Shown here: positions 8,297 to 17,111 of the stretch, one piece after another
Numbering within the stretch: position 1 is the stretch's first letter
How the letters are laid out: every line of letters begins with the position of its first letter
Assembly (NCBI GenBank): GCA_035523995.1
Contig: DATKPQ010000197.1
Location: forward strand, 18,250-82,249
DNA length: 64,000 bases
Direction: 5' to 3'
Origin: JASHVB01 sp035523995
GTDB taxonomy: Bacteria > Pseudomonadota > Alphaproteobacteria > Acetobacterales > Acetobacteraceae
Translations under genes and position numbers: made by a program
Notes under the pieces: generated by a model
The model's input: the letters and a program-made list of their open reading frames with translations, nothing else
Database searches by the model: none
What the model was told of the DNA's origin: nothing

Positions 8297-10960
8297 TCAG
8301 CCGATATGGTACTGAAACGAGCCAGCCGTGTCTACGCCCACGGTAATGGCCTCGATCGTCCCCCCCTCGGCCAGACGGGACAGTACTTCCGCCGACAGTT
8401 CAGGCAGCAGCGTGCGAGACAGTATCTTCTCGACGTTGCGTGCCCCTGACGAGGTTTCTGTACACCGGTCGGCAATGGTTTGCACGAGCGATTTATCCCA
8501 GGCAAATTTCGCCCCATACGCCTCCTGAACGCGCCGCCGCACCCGATTGAGCTGCAGTTCCACGATCTGCTTTATGATATCCGGCGACAGCGGGAAATAT
8601 GGCACCAGCGTTACACGGCCCAGGAACGCTGGCTTGAAATACTTCATCAATTCCGGCATCAGCGCCTCGGCGAGCCCGGCCGCGTCGGGTGCCGTCTCCG
8701 GATCGGCGAAGAGTTGCGTGATCAGCTCGGTTCCGGCGTTCGACGTCATGATGATGACCGCGTTCTTGAAATCGATGTCGCGGCCTTCGCCGTCCTTCAT
8801 GTTTCCCTTGTCGAATACCTGGAAGAAAATGTCTTGCACGCCAGGATGCGCTTTCTCCATCTCATCCAGCAGGATCACGGAATACGGCCGCCGCCGCACG
8901 GCTTCCGTTAGCACGCCGCCCTCGCCATAGCCGACATAGCCGGGCGGGCTGCCCATCAGCAGGCTAACCTTATGTTCTTCCTTGAACTCGGTCATGTTGA
9001 TGGTGGTCATGTTCTGCTCGCCGCCATACAGCAGATCGGCGAGGGTCAGCGCGGTTTCGGTCTTGCCGGTCCCCGACGTACCGACCATCAGGAACACGCC
9101 GATCGGCTTGCGCGGATCGGTCAGTCCGGCGCGCGACGTGCGGATCGCCTGTGACACCGCTTCCAGCGCATGGGATTGCCCGACGATGCGACGCTCCATC
9201 ATGTCCTTCAGATTAAGCACAGTGCGGATTTCGTTCGACTGCATCCGCCCGGTGGGAATCCCGGTCCAGCCGGCCACAACCTCCGCCACCGCCTGCCCAT
9301 CCACCACCGGGAAGATCAGCGGCTCCTCGCCTTGCAGACTGCGAAGCTTGGCCGCCGCCGCGGTCAGCTTCTCACGCAACGCATCCTTGCTTGCCCCGGA
9401 CCCCAATCCCGGGTCCGCCGTGTCGCCGGGATCATCGAGCTGCGCGCGCGTCTCGGCCATCTCCGCGGCCAGCGACTTCTCCTGCTCCCAGCGTGCCTGC
9501 AGCGCTTCCAGTTCCGCCGCTTTCTGCATCCGCTCGGCAGCCAGCGCGTCGCGACGATCGGCGTGCTTCTCGCCCGCCGCGATTTCACGATCGACGATGC
9601 CCAGTTCGGTGTCGATCAGGCTGATGCGGCGTTCCCGGTCCTCGATCGGCGCCGGGATCGCCGACTGGCTCATCGCCACGCGCGCGCAAGCGGTATCGAG
9701 CAGGCTGACTGACTTGTCCGGCAACTGGCGCGACGGGATGTAGCGCGCCGACAGACGCACCGACTCACTGACCGCCTGATCCAGGATCCGAACGTTGTGG
9801 TGCTTCTCCAGCGTTGCGACCAGGCCGCGCATCATGGCGGTGGCGATCGGCTCTGGCGGCTCCAGCACCTGCACCGTCTGGAAGCGGCGGGTCAGGGCGG
9901 CGTCCTTTTCAAAATACTTCTTGTACTCCGCCCAGGTGGTGGCGGCGATGGTGCGCAGTTCGCCGCGTGCCAGCGCCGGCTTCAGCAGGTTGGCGGCATC
10001 GCCCTGCCCTGCCGAGCCGCCGGCGCCGATCAATTGATGCGCCTCATCGATAAAGAGGACGATCGGCTTGGGTGAGGCCTTCACCTCGTCGATGACGCCG
10101 CGCAAGCGGTTTTCGAATTCGCCTTTCACCCCGGCGCCGGCCTGCAACAGGCCGAGATCCAGCGTACGCAGCGTCACATTCTGCAAGGCGGGTGGCACAT
10201 CGCCGGTGGCAAGCCGCAGGGCAAAGCCTTCGACCACAGCGGTTTTGCCGACGCCCGCTTCGCCCGTAAGGATCGGATTGTTCTGCCGCCGCCGGAGCAG
10301 GATGTCGATCATCTGGCGGATTTCGGAATCGCGCCCCAGGATCGGATCGATCTTGCCGGCCTTGGCCTGCGCCGTAAGGTCAATGGTGAACTGGTCCAGT
10401 GCGCCGCCGCCTCCGCGCGGCATGGGTGCGCCGCCCTCGGCGACGGTGCCGCCATCGGCACCGAACGCCGCGGCTTCCTGCGCCTCGGCGCTGTTGGCGG
10501 TGACCGCCGCGAAATCGCGTTTCAACAGGTCCGGGGCGATCTTCAGCAACTGACTCGATGCGTCGCGCGCATGCCGGGCCAAGCTTTCATCGGCCAGCAG
10601 CGCCCACAGCAGGTGGCCGGAGCGGATTTTTCCGGCGGACTGGTCGAGCGAGGCGAACAACCATGCCTGCTTCATGAGGTCGGTCAACTCGGGCGCCAGC
10701 GAGGGCACGCGGCCGTTGCCGGTCTTCATTCTCTCCAGAGACCGGTTGAGGTCGGCGGCGAAGCGGCCGGGCTCGATCTCATAGTGTTTGAGTATCACCG
10801 AGACGTCGCCATCGGTCCGGTCCGCGAGGGCGGCGAGCCAATGCTCGATTTCGACGTTATAGTGCGTGCGCGTCGAGGTCAGACCGATGGCCGCCTCCAG
10901 CGCCCGGCGGGACGTATCGTTCAGGTGTCCGACGAGCTGTTTCAGATCGATCGTGACCAT
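8297..10960 (-). CDS. clpV: type VI secretion ATPase ClpV (TssH)
   Basis: ClpV is the AAA+ disaggregase that recycles contracted TssB-TssC sheaths. The 887-residue protein has an N-terminal Clp repeat domain (about 1-160), a first ATPase domain with Walker A G-E-A-G-V-G-K-T and Walker B V-L-F-I-D-E-A-H, a middle coiled-coil segment, and a second ATPase domain with G-T-S-G-T-G-K-T-E and I-L-L-D-E-M-E-K-A-H. The middle segment carries a glycine-, proline- and aspartate-rich insert near residues 507-522. On the DNA this coincides with a 7-bp palindrome (9397-9417) and may be repeat-derived. The gene is divergent from tssA (124-base spacer) and followed by hcp. Confidence 0.96.
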   Translation of the reverse strand: MVTIDLKQLVGHLNDTSRRALEAAIGLTSTRTHYNVEIEHWLAALADRTDGDVSVILKHYEIEPGRFAADLNRSLERMKTGNGRVPSLAPELTDLMKQAWLFASLDQSAGKIRSGHLLWALLADESLARHARDASSQLLKIAPDLLKRDFAAVTANSAEAQEAAAFGADGGTVAEGGAPMPRGGGGALDQFTIDLTAQAKAGKIDPILGRDSEIRQMIDILLRRRQNNPILTGEAGVGKTAVVEGFALRLATGDVPPALQNVTLRTLDLGLLQAGAGVKGEFENRLRGVIDEVKASPKPIVLFIDEAHQLIGAGGSAGQGDAANLLKPALARGELRTIAATTWAEYKKYFEKDAALTRRFQTVQVLEPPEPIATAMMRGLVATLEKHHNVRILDQAVSESVRLSARYIPSRQLPDKSVSLLDTACARVAMSQSAIPAPIEDRERRISLIDTELGIVDREIAAGEKHADRRDALAAERMQKAAELEALQARWEQEKSLAAEMAETRAQLDDPGDTADPGLGSGASKDALREKLTAAAAKLRSLQGEEPLIFPVVDGQAVAEVVAGWTGIPTGRMQSNEIRTVLNLKDMMERRIVGQSHALEAVSQAIRTSRAGLTDPRKPIGVFLMVGTSGTGKTETALTLADLLYGGEQNMTTINMTEFKEEHKVSLLMGSPPGYVGYGEGGVLTEAVRRRPYSVILLDEMEKAHPGVQDIFFQVFDKGNMKDGEGRDIDFKNAVIIMTSNAGTELITQLFADPETAPDAAGLAEALMPELMKYFKPAFLGRVTLVPYFPLSPDIIKQIVELQLNRVRRRVQEAYGAKFAWDKSLVQTIADRCTETSSGARNVEKILSRTLLPELSAEVLSRLAEGGTIEAITVGVDTAGSFQYHIG

Positions 10961-11084
10961 GGTGTTTCCGCCCGGTTGATGATGCGAAAGCGGTCAATCC
11001 GCCCTGGGAGGCCATCCCCCATTCCGCGCTTCAACTGTATGTGTTACGGCGGAACCGTTGTCCAGCTTTTGACAAGGTGCGCAA

Positions 11085-12227
11085 GTGGCATTGCCAGATG
11101 GATTCGATCTCGAAGCGCTGCTGGCGCCGATCCCGGGCGACGCGCCGCAAGGCGTGGATATTCGGGAAGACTTCTCCTCCCTCTCGCCGTACAACCGCCT
11201 GCGCGACGCCCGTTCGGAAGCGCGCGACGCGGAGAAGATGCTCGACAACCGCTCGCGCGACGCGGACGGCGAGGAGGTGCGCGACCCTGCGCCGCTGTGG
11301 CGGACGGTGCGCGATGTCGGCTTGAAAACGCTGACCGAGACGGCCAAGGATCTTGAAGTCGCTGCCTGGGTTACGGAAGCCTATGTCCGGAGTCACGGGC
11401 TCAACGGGCTGACCGCCGGCGCCAAACTGATCGCCGGGTTGGCGGAATCCTACTGGGATGACGTGTTCCCGCTGCCCGACGATTACGGCGTGGAGACGCG
11501 CGTCGCGCCGGTGACCGGCTTGAACGGGCGCGAAGGTAACGGATCGCTGATCCAGCCGCTGCACAAGCTGACGCTCTACGTCCGCCCTGACGGCACGCCG
11601 TTCGCCGTCTACCAATACGACAATTCCGCCCAGCTCGGGTCCCTGGATGCCGAGCGGCGAGCCGCCCGGATCGAGGCCGGCGCCGTCCCCTTCGACGATG
11701 TGGAGAGGGAGGCGCGCGCTTTAGGGTCGCGTACCTTTGCCCGGGTGCGCCAGGACGCTCGCGAAGCTCTGGAAGCGTGGCAGCACATGGCGGACTTGCT
11801 CGACGAGAAGGCGAGCGAAGATCCGCCTTCCACCAGTGCGGTGCGGGATCTGGTCAGGCACGTCCTGGAGATCGCCAACCGCTATGCGCCTCCGGAAGAG
11901 AGTACGTCCGGCGCCGGCGAAGGACGAATTGCCGGGGCGGATGCCGCGGGCGACATGGCGGCAGGCGGCGGTATAGTGTCGGGTATTGCGGTCCCCGCCG
12001 GCCAGGTTGTCAATCGCGAAGATGCTCTGAGGACGCTGGAAAACATCGCCACCTTCTTCCGCCGCACCGAGCCTGTTTCCCCGCTCGCCTACACGATCGA
12101 GGAGGCAGTTCGGCGCGGCCGGATGACGTGGCCGGACTTGCTCGAAGAGATCGTGCCCGACCGGGACAGCCGGAATGCGATCCTCACCTCGCTCGGGATC
12201 AAGCCTCCACCGCCGCCGGACGAGTGA
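11085..12227 (+). CDS. tssA: type VI secretion protein TssA (ImpA)
   Basis: TssA caps or primes the growing tube-sheath and links the baseplate to polymerisation. The 380-residue product has the ImpA N-terminal domain (about residues 8-150), including the L-L-A-P-I-P-G-D-A-P-Q-G opening typical of the family, and a shorter C-terminal region ending in an acidic, proline-rich tail. The start is a GTG at 11085 with AAGGTG ten bases upstream. It heads the impA-H series but is separated from tssB by 310 bases with its own promoter-like sequence. It is divergent from clpV. Confidence 0.93.
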   Translation: MALPDGFDLEALLAPIPGDAPQGVDIREDFSSLSPYNRLRDARSEARDAEKMLDNRSRDADGEEVRDPAPLWRTVRDVGLKTLTETAKDLEVAAWVTEAYVRSHGLNGLTAGAKLIAGLAESYWDDVFPLPDDYGVETRVAPVTGLNGREGNGSLIQPLHKLTLYVRPDGTPFAVYQYDNSAQLGSLDAERRAARIEAGAVPFDDVEREARALGSRTFARVRQDAREALEAWQHMADLLDEKASEDPPSTSAVRDLVRHVLEIANRYAPPEESTSGAGEGRIAGADAAGDMAAGGGIVSGIAVPAGQVVNREDALRTLENIATFFRRTEPVSPLAYTIEEAVRRGRMTWPDLLEEIVPDRDSRNAILTSLGIKPPPPPDE

Positions 12228-12537
12228 GGGGTGCGTGTGGCGCGGCGGGACCCGTCTCGATCTTTTGCCGCGGCGCATGCCGGACACCGGATATTTGGGA
12301 TAACGATCTGCCGGCAGCTTCCCCTGTCCCCCCAAGCCGCCGGAGGCACGGCCGTTCTTCCTGCCGCTCCGTGTCACAAAAATCGTGGCGCCGGGGTGTG
12401 AACCATGTCATATCCCCCACGGGTCGTTGACCCTATTCGTCGCATCTGACTAATATTTGGGCTTCGCGGCGATACCGCCAACGACACGGGCAGCCAGCGT
12501 CGGTTCCGGCCGACCATAGCGAAGGGGAAGCGCGCAC
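12228..12537. other. 310-base gap between tssA and tssB
   Basis: No gene was seen. The right half contains a good sigma-70-like promoter (separate entry) about 80 bases before tssB. The left half is GC-rich with short inverted stretches but no T-run, so no terminator is called. No sigma-54 signature (GG-N10-GC) stood out. Confidence 0.5.
12427..12456 (+). promoter_or_regulatory. candidate sigma-70 promoter for tssB-tssC operon
   Basis: TTGACC at 12427-12432 and TAATAT at 12451-12456 are separated by 18 bases. This close match to the -35/-10 consensus is unusual in such GC-rich DNA. It sits about 80 bases upstream of the tssB start and would drive tssB through tssG and beyond. This is a pattern match only. 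Confidence 0.55.
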
Positions 12538-13047
12538 ATGAGTGCAAGCATACACGATAAGCTCAATCGCGTGCGCAAGCCGCGCGTGCACATCACCTAC
12601 GAAGTCGAAACGGAAGGCGCGCAGATCGAGCGTGAGTTGCCGTTCGTTGTGGGTGTCATGGGTGACTTCTCCGGCGATCCGACGGCACCGCTGCGCCCGA
12701 TGGCCGATCGCAAGTTCATCCAGATCGACCGTGACAATTTCAACGACGTCATGGCGAACATGAACCCGGGGCTGAAGCTGCGGGTCGACAACAAGCTTTC
12801 CGAAGACGGCGGCCAGATGGCGGTGGACCTGAAGTTCAATTCGCTCGATGATTTCGAGCCGGCGCGCGTTGCGGCCCAGGTGCCGGCGCTGCGGGCGTTG
12901 ATGGAGACCCGTGCCAAGCTGCGTGACCTCGCCAGCAAGGTGGACCGCTCCGAGGAGCTTGAAACCCTGCTGGAGCAAGTGCTGAAGAATGAAAACGAGC
13001 TGAAGTCGCTGCAAGACCAGCTCGGCCTCGGCAAGACGGAGGGCTGA
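12538..13047 (+). CDS. tssB: type VI contractile sheath small subunit TssB (VipA)
   Basis: TssB pairs with TssC to build the contractile sheath around the Hcp tube. The 169-residue protein begins with the conserved S-I-H-D-K-L-N-R-V-R-K-P-R-V sequence and contains E-L-P-F-V-V-G-V-M-G-D-F-S-G, both hallmarks of the family. A GAAGGGGAAG lies before the ATG. tssC starts three bases after its stop, so the two subunits should be made in equal amounts, as expected for a heterodimeric sheath. Confidence 0.97.
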   Translation: MSASIHDKLNRVRKPRVHITYEVETEGAQIERELPFVVGVMGDFSGDPTAPLRPMADRKFIQIDRDNFNDVMANMNPGLKLRVDNKLSEDGGQMAVDLKFNSLDDFEPARVAAQVPALRALMETRAKLRDLASKVDRSEELETLLEQVLKNENELKSLQDQLGLGKTEG

Positions 13048-13050
13048 TCC

Positions 13051-14547
13051 ATGTCCGGCGCGCAGACTGCCACCCAGGCAGCGGAAGCCACCACCACCGA
13101 AAGCCTGTCGATCCTCGACCAGGTCATCGGCGCGACCAAGCAGACTGCGCCCGATCAGGCGCAGGACCTGGTGAAGAACCTGGTCGAGCAAGCGATGGCT
13201 GGCACGGTCACGTTCGACAAGAATCTGACCCGAACGTTCGAACGTGCGGTCGCTGCCATCGACCGCAAGCTGTCAGAGCAACTCAACGAGATCATGCACC
13301 ACCCCAAGTTCACCAAGCTTGAGGGAACCTGGCGCGGTCTTAACTATCTCGTAATGAACAGTGAGACCGGCACCAGTTTGAAGATTCGGGTGCTGAATAT
13401 TTCGAAGCGCGACCTGGCGCGCGATCTGCAACGTGCGGTGGAATTCGACCAGAGCCAGCTCTTCAAGAAGATCTATGAAAACGAGTTCGGTACGCCGGGT
13501 GGCGAGCCTTTTGGTACGCTGATTGGCGACTATGAGTGGACGCAGCATCCCGACGACGTCGAAACGCTGCGCCTGGTGTCCAATGTCGCCGCAGCCGCCT
13601 TCGCACCGTTCATCTCGGCGGCCGGGCCCGGCATGTTCGGTTTCGAATCCTGGCAGGAGCTGGCCAAGCCGCGCGACCTGGCGAAGATCTTCGAGACGTC
13701 CGAATACACCAAGTGGCGCAGCCTGCGCGACAGCGAGGACGCGCGGTTCGTCAGCCTGGTGATGCCGCGCACGCTCGCTCGTCTGCCATACGGCGAGGCA
13801 ACCAAGGCGATCGAGGAGTTCGGCTACGAGGAAGCGCCCTATGACGATGCTGGCGCCGCCAAGTCGATGGAGCATGACCACTACTGCTGGATGAACGCCG
13901 CCTATGCGATGGGCGTTCGTATGACCGACGCGTTTGCCAAGTACGGCTTCTGCGTTGCCATCCGCGGCGCCGAGGGCGGCGGCAAAGTGGAGAACCTCCC
14001 GACGCACGTCTTCACGTCGGACGACGGCGACCTGGACGCCAAGTGCCCCACCGAGATCGCCATCACCGACCGGCGTGAGTTCGAGCTTTCCAACCTGGGG
14101 TTCCTGCCGCTCTGCCATTACAAGAACACCGACTATTCCGTGTTCTTCGGCGCGCAGACGCTGCAGAAGCCGAAGAAGTACGACCGGCCGGAGGCCACGT
14201 CCAATGCGGCGATCTCCGCCCGCCTGCCCTACATCATGGCGTCCAGCCGGTTCGCGCATTACCTGAAGGTGATGGCACGCGACAAGATCGGCAGCTTCAT
14301 GGAAGCCAGCGACGTCGAGCGTTGGCTGAACCGCTGGATCATGAACTACGTCAACAGCAACGAGAACGTCGGTCAGGAGATGAAGGCCCGCTATCCACTG
14401 CGCGACGCGAAGGTGGTGGTGCAGGAAATTCCCGGCCGTCCGGGTTCCTACAACGCAGTGGCCTATCTGCAGCCATGGCTGCAGATGGAAGAACTCACCA
14501 CCAGCCTGCGCATGGTCGCACGGATCCCGGCCGCGGCAGGCGGATAG
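13051..14547 (+). CDS. tssC: type VI contractile sheath large subunit TssC (VipB, ImpC)
   Basis: This is the principal large sheath subunit. The 498-residue length is typical. Recognisable family segments include L-E-G-T-W-R-G-L-N-Y-L near residue 90, F-D-Q-S-Q-L-F-K-K-I-Y-E-N-E-F-G-T-P-G-G-E near 132-152, and a C-terminal region with S-R-F-A-H-Y-L-K-V-M-A-R-D-K-I-G. It follows tssB by three bases, with GGAGGG overlapping the end of tssB as ribosome-binding site. A second, more divergent TssC-like gene follows at 14651, separated by a palindromic repeat. Confidence 0.97.
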   Translation: MSGAQTATQAAEATTTESLSILDQVIGATKQTAPDQAQDLVKNLVEQAMAGTVTFDKNLTRTFERAVAAIDRKLSEQLNEIMHHPKFTKLEGTWRGLNYLVMNSETGTSLKIRVLNISKRDLARDLQRAVEFDQSQLFKKIYENEFGTPGGEPFGTLIGDYEWTQHPDDVETLRLVSNVAAAAFAPFISAAGPGMFGFESWQELAKPRDLAKIFETSEYTKWRSLRDSEDARFVSLVMPRTLARLPYGEATKAIEEFGYEEAPYDDAGAAKSMEHDHYCWMNAAYAMGVRMTDAFAKYGFCVAIRGAEGGGKVENLPTHVFTSDDGDLDAKCPTEIAITDRREFELSNLGFLPLCHYKNTDYSVFFGAQTLQKPKKYDRPEATSNAAISARLPYIMASSRFAHYLKVMARDKIGSFMEASDVERWLNRWIMNYVNSNENVGQEMKARYPLRDAKVVVQEIPGRPGSYNAVAYLQPWLQMEELTTSLRMVARIPAAAGG

Positions 14548-14585
14548 TTCGTCAGGGGAGGAGGAGCGCCGGGTTGAGCGTTCCC

Positions 14586-14741
14586 CCTCCCCTTGTGGGC
14601 CGGGACCGCGAAGCGGACCCCGGGATAGGGAGAGGGGCCGAGCAATAGCGATGGATTCGCCTCTTTCCGAACTGGACTCAGTGATTGCCCCCTCCCCCCG
14701 ACCTCGGTCCGCTTCGCAGCCCGAGCCCACAAGGGAAGGGG
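14586..14741. repeat. family A inverted repeat fused to the start of tssC2
   Basis: Left arm 14586-14624 and right arm 14702-14741 are imperfect reverse complements of about 39 bases. They share the CCTCCCCTTGTGGGC and TCCGCTTCGC cores with the repeat at 1654-1785. The tssC2 start codon (14651) lies in the spacer between the arms, and the whole right arm is translated as residues 18-31 of TssC2. Confidence 0.8.
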
Positions 14742-16246
14742 GAGAGTCCCGGTCACCCCCCGCCCTTCGCGATTCCATTCTTTCCGGCCTCTTCGTCGGC
14801 GCTCGCGACACGACGCTGGAGGATGCGCTTTCCGGGTTCCTGCTGAGCGACAGCGGGGATACGGTGGACCGGTGGTTCGGCGCGGAAACAGGGCCGCGGC
14901 TGCGCATCGATCCGGACGCATTGCGCGGTGCTCTCGACCGCGACATTGCTGCGCTCGACACGATGCTTTCAGAGCAAATTGATGCGATCCTGCACGACGC
15001 GCGATTGCGCCGTCTGGAAGGTACGTGGCGCGGCATCGCTTGGCTGGTCGATGTCACCGAACAAAGCAGCCGCCTGAAGATAAAGTTGCTTAACTCCGGC
15101 TGGTACGAAATCTGCCGCGACCTGGAACGCGCCATCGAATTCGACCAAAGCCAACTGTTTCGTAAGGTCTACGAAGATGAATTCGGCACGCCTGGCGGCG
15201 AGCCCTACGGATTGCTGGTCGTCGACCATGAAGTGCGCCACCGTCCCGCAGCGAACGCGCGCAGCGACGACGTCAATGCGATCGCCGCGCTGTCTGGCGT
15301 GGCGGCGGCGGCATTCTGCCCGGTGATCGTGGGCGCTTCGCCTGCGTTGTTGGAAGTGGACAGCTTCGCCGATCTCGCCAGCGTGGTCGACATCACGGCG
15401 CCGCTGCGCAACGCAGAGCATGCCCGCTGGCGTTCGCTGACCACACGCCCTGACATGCGCTTCCTCGGCGTCGCCCTGCCGCATCTTCTGGCGCGGCCGC
15501 CCTGGGAAGACGACGGCACCCGCGCCGACGGATTTCGTTATGCCGAATATGCGCCGACCAGCGCAGAACGCGTGTGGATGAATGCCAGCTACGCCTTCGC
15601 CAGCGTTGTCGCCCGTGCCTTCGCGAATTACGCTTGGCCGGCCGACGTGCGCGGCGTGGAAACCGACCGGATCGGCGGCGGGCTGGTGGAAAGCGCGGCA
15701 CTGGAACCGTTCCGCACCGACTCAGACCGCGTCTGGTGTCGCCCCGCCGTCGAAATCGTCTGGAACGACCATCAGGAGCGCGCGCTGCTGGACGCTGGCC
15801 TGATCCCGCTGTCGTCCCTGCCCTTCAGCGACGAACTGGTGTTCGGCGCGGTGCGCAGCCTGCTGACGCCGCAGCGTTTTTCCGGCCCCACCGCGGAAGC
15901 CGCGGATGCCAATGCACGGCTTTCCTCGCAGATCAACTCGATCCTGTGTGCCTCGCGCTTTGCCCACCACCTGAAGATGAAAGGCCGGCAGATGGTCGGC
16001 TCCTTCCGAACTTCCGACGAGATTGAACGTCAATTGCAGGATTGGCTGACCCAGTACGTCAATGCAAATGTCAGTTCGTCCGGCGACTCCCGTGCGCGGT
16101 ATCCGTTGGTAAGCGGACGCGTGCAGGTGCACGAAGTGGCGGGCAAGCCGGGTAGCTTTGGCTGCGTCGTACACTTGCAGCCGCACTACCAGTTGGATGA
16201 CGTGGCGGCAACGTTCCACCTCGTTACCGACCTCGGCAAACGATAG
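14651..16246 (+). CDS. second TssC-like sheath protein (ImpD family) with repeat-derived N-terminus
   Basis: This TssC paralogue aligns in order with TssC: L-E-G-T-W-R-G-I-A-W-L, F-D-Q-S-Q-L-F-R-K-V-Y-E-D-E-F-G-T-P-G-G-E and S-R-F-A-H-H-L-K-M-K-G-R-Q-M-V-G-S-F. It is clearly divergent elsewhere. Rhizobial imp loci have an equivalent ImpD, and Agrobacterium has two tssC genes; the paralogue's exact role in the sheath is not established. The first 31 residues are low-complexity, rich in S, P, R and E, and are encoded by the family A repeat. No other start codon lies between that ATG and the conserved A-L-R-D-S-I-L-S-G-L-F region. GGGAGAGGGG from the repeat is the likely ribosome-binding site. 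tagJ follows after 49 bases. Confidence 0.9.
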   Translation: MDSPLSELDSVIAPSPRPRSASQPEPTREGGESRSPPALRDSILSGLFVGARDTTLEDALSGFLLSDSGDTVDRWFGAETGPRLRIDPDALRGALDRDIAALDTMLSEQIDAILHDARLRRLEGTWRGIAWLVDVTEQSSRLKIKLLNSGWYEICRDLERAIEFDQSQLFRKVYEDEFGTPGGEPYGLLVVDHEVRHRPAANARSDDVNAIAALSGVAAAAFCPVIVGASPALLEVDSFADLASVVDITAPLRNAEHARWRSLTTRPDMRFLGVALPHLLARPPWEDDGTRADGFRYAEYAPTSAERVWMNASYAFASVVARAFANYAWPADVRGVETDRIGGGLVESAALEPFRTDSDRVWCRPAVEIVWNDHQERALLDAGLIPLSSLPFSDELVFGAVRSLLTPQRFSGPTAEAADANARLSSQINSILCASRFAHHLKMKGRQMVGSFRTSDEIERQLQDWLTQYVNANVSSSGDSRARYPLVSGRVQVHEVAGKPGSFGCVVHLQPHYQLDDVAATFHLVTDLGKR

Positions 16247-16295
16247 AGATGGCCGGACCCGTCGCAGGCGGCTCGGCCAACATCATGGGGGATGC

Positions 16296-17111
16296 ATGAG
16301 CGCGTCAGACCAGACTGCCAGCTCTCTGTTCCGAGCCGGCAAACTCACGGAAGCCATCGCCGTGGCCCAGGCAACCCTGCGGAAGGCCCCGACCGATCTC
16401 AACGCCCGCGTGCTGTTGGCCGAATTGCTGTGCTTCGGCGGCAACCTTGAACGGGCCGACGTGATCCTGGACGCTGCGTCCACCATCGATCCATCGAGCG
16501 CACTGGTCGTCGCGGAATTCCGTCAGCTCGTGCGGGCCGACATGGCACGGCGCCAGCTTTTCCGGGACGGCCGCGTGCCGGAATTCCTTGGCGAGCCGAC
16601 GGAAACCCAGCGCCTGCAACTCGCCGCGCTGGTCGCGTGGCGGGCAGGCGATTTGGCCGATGCCGCGCAACAGTCCGTCGCGGCCGAGGCAGCGCGCCCG
16701 CATTGCGCCGGCAAGCATAACGACACGGCCTTCGACGACATGCGCGACATCGACGACCTTCTCGCCGGCACGTTGGAAGTCCTGACCACCACCGGGAAAT
16801 ACTATTGGGTGCCCACCGAGCGGCTGATCAGCGTCGCATTCCATGCGCCGAAGCGGCCACGTGACCTGCTGTGGCGCCGCGCCTCGGTTTCGGTCGACGC
16901 AGGACCGGACGGCGACGTCTATGTGCCCGTGGTCTACGCCGGCGACGATACAGCAACCGAGGCGCAGCGGCTCGGCCGGGAGACTGACTGGTTGCAAACG
17001 GAAGGCGGCCCCGTGCGCGGCGTCGGCCAGCGCGTTTTCCTGCTCGGCGAGGCAGACCTGGCGATCATGGACCTCGGCGCCCTCACGTTCACCGGCTCGG
17101 GCGGCGCATGA
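16296..17111 (+). CDS. tagJ: type VI accessory protein TagJ (ImpE family)
   Basis: ImpE-family proteins are cytoplasmic accessory factors. The Pseudomonas homologue (HsiE1/TagJ) binds the sheath subunit TssB and may help ClpV recruitment. The 271-residue product begins with a tetratricopeptide-like region (A-S-S-L-F-R-A-G-K-L-T-E-A-I, then L-N-A-R-V-L-L-A-E-L-L-C-F-G-G) and continues with the ImpE-specific segment ending P-T-E-R-L-I-S-V and R-P-R-D-L-L-W-R-R-A. ATG 16296 follows GGGGGA; an upstream ATG in the same frame lies inside tssC2 and is rejected. The last codons overlap tssE by an ATGA. Confidence 0.9.
   Translation: MSASDQTASSLFRAGKLTEAIAVAQATLRKAPTDLNARVLLAELLCFGGNLERADVILDAASTIDPSSALVVAEFRQLVRADMARRQLFRDGRVPEFLGEPTETQRLQLAALVAWRAGDLADAAQQSVAAEAARPHCAGKHNDTAFDDMRDIDDLLAGTLEVLTTTGKYYWVPTERLISVAFHAPKRPRDLLWRRASVSVDAGPDGDVYVPVVYAGDDTATEAQRLGRETDWLQTEGGPVRGVGQRVFLLGEADLAIMDLGALTFTGSGGA

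Noticed and set aside
12228..12426. Possible sigma-54 site in the tssA-tssB spacer
   Set aside because: No GG-N10-GC pair with the right context was found.
14930..15135. - strand extended frame over tssC/tssC2 (13273-15135)
   Set aside because: It is antisense to two well-supported sheath genes and contains no recognisable domain.
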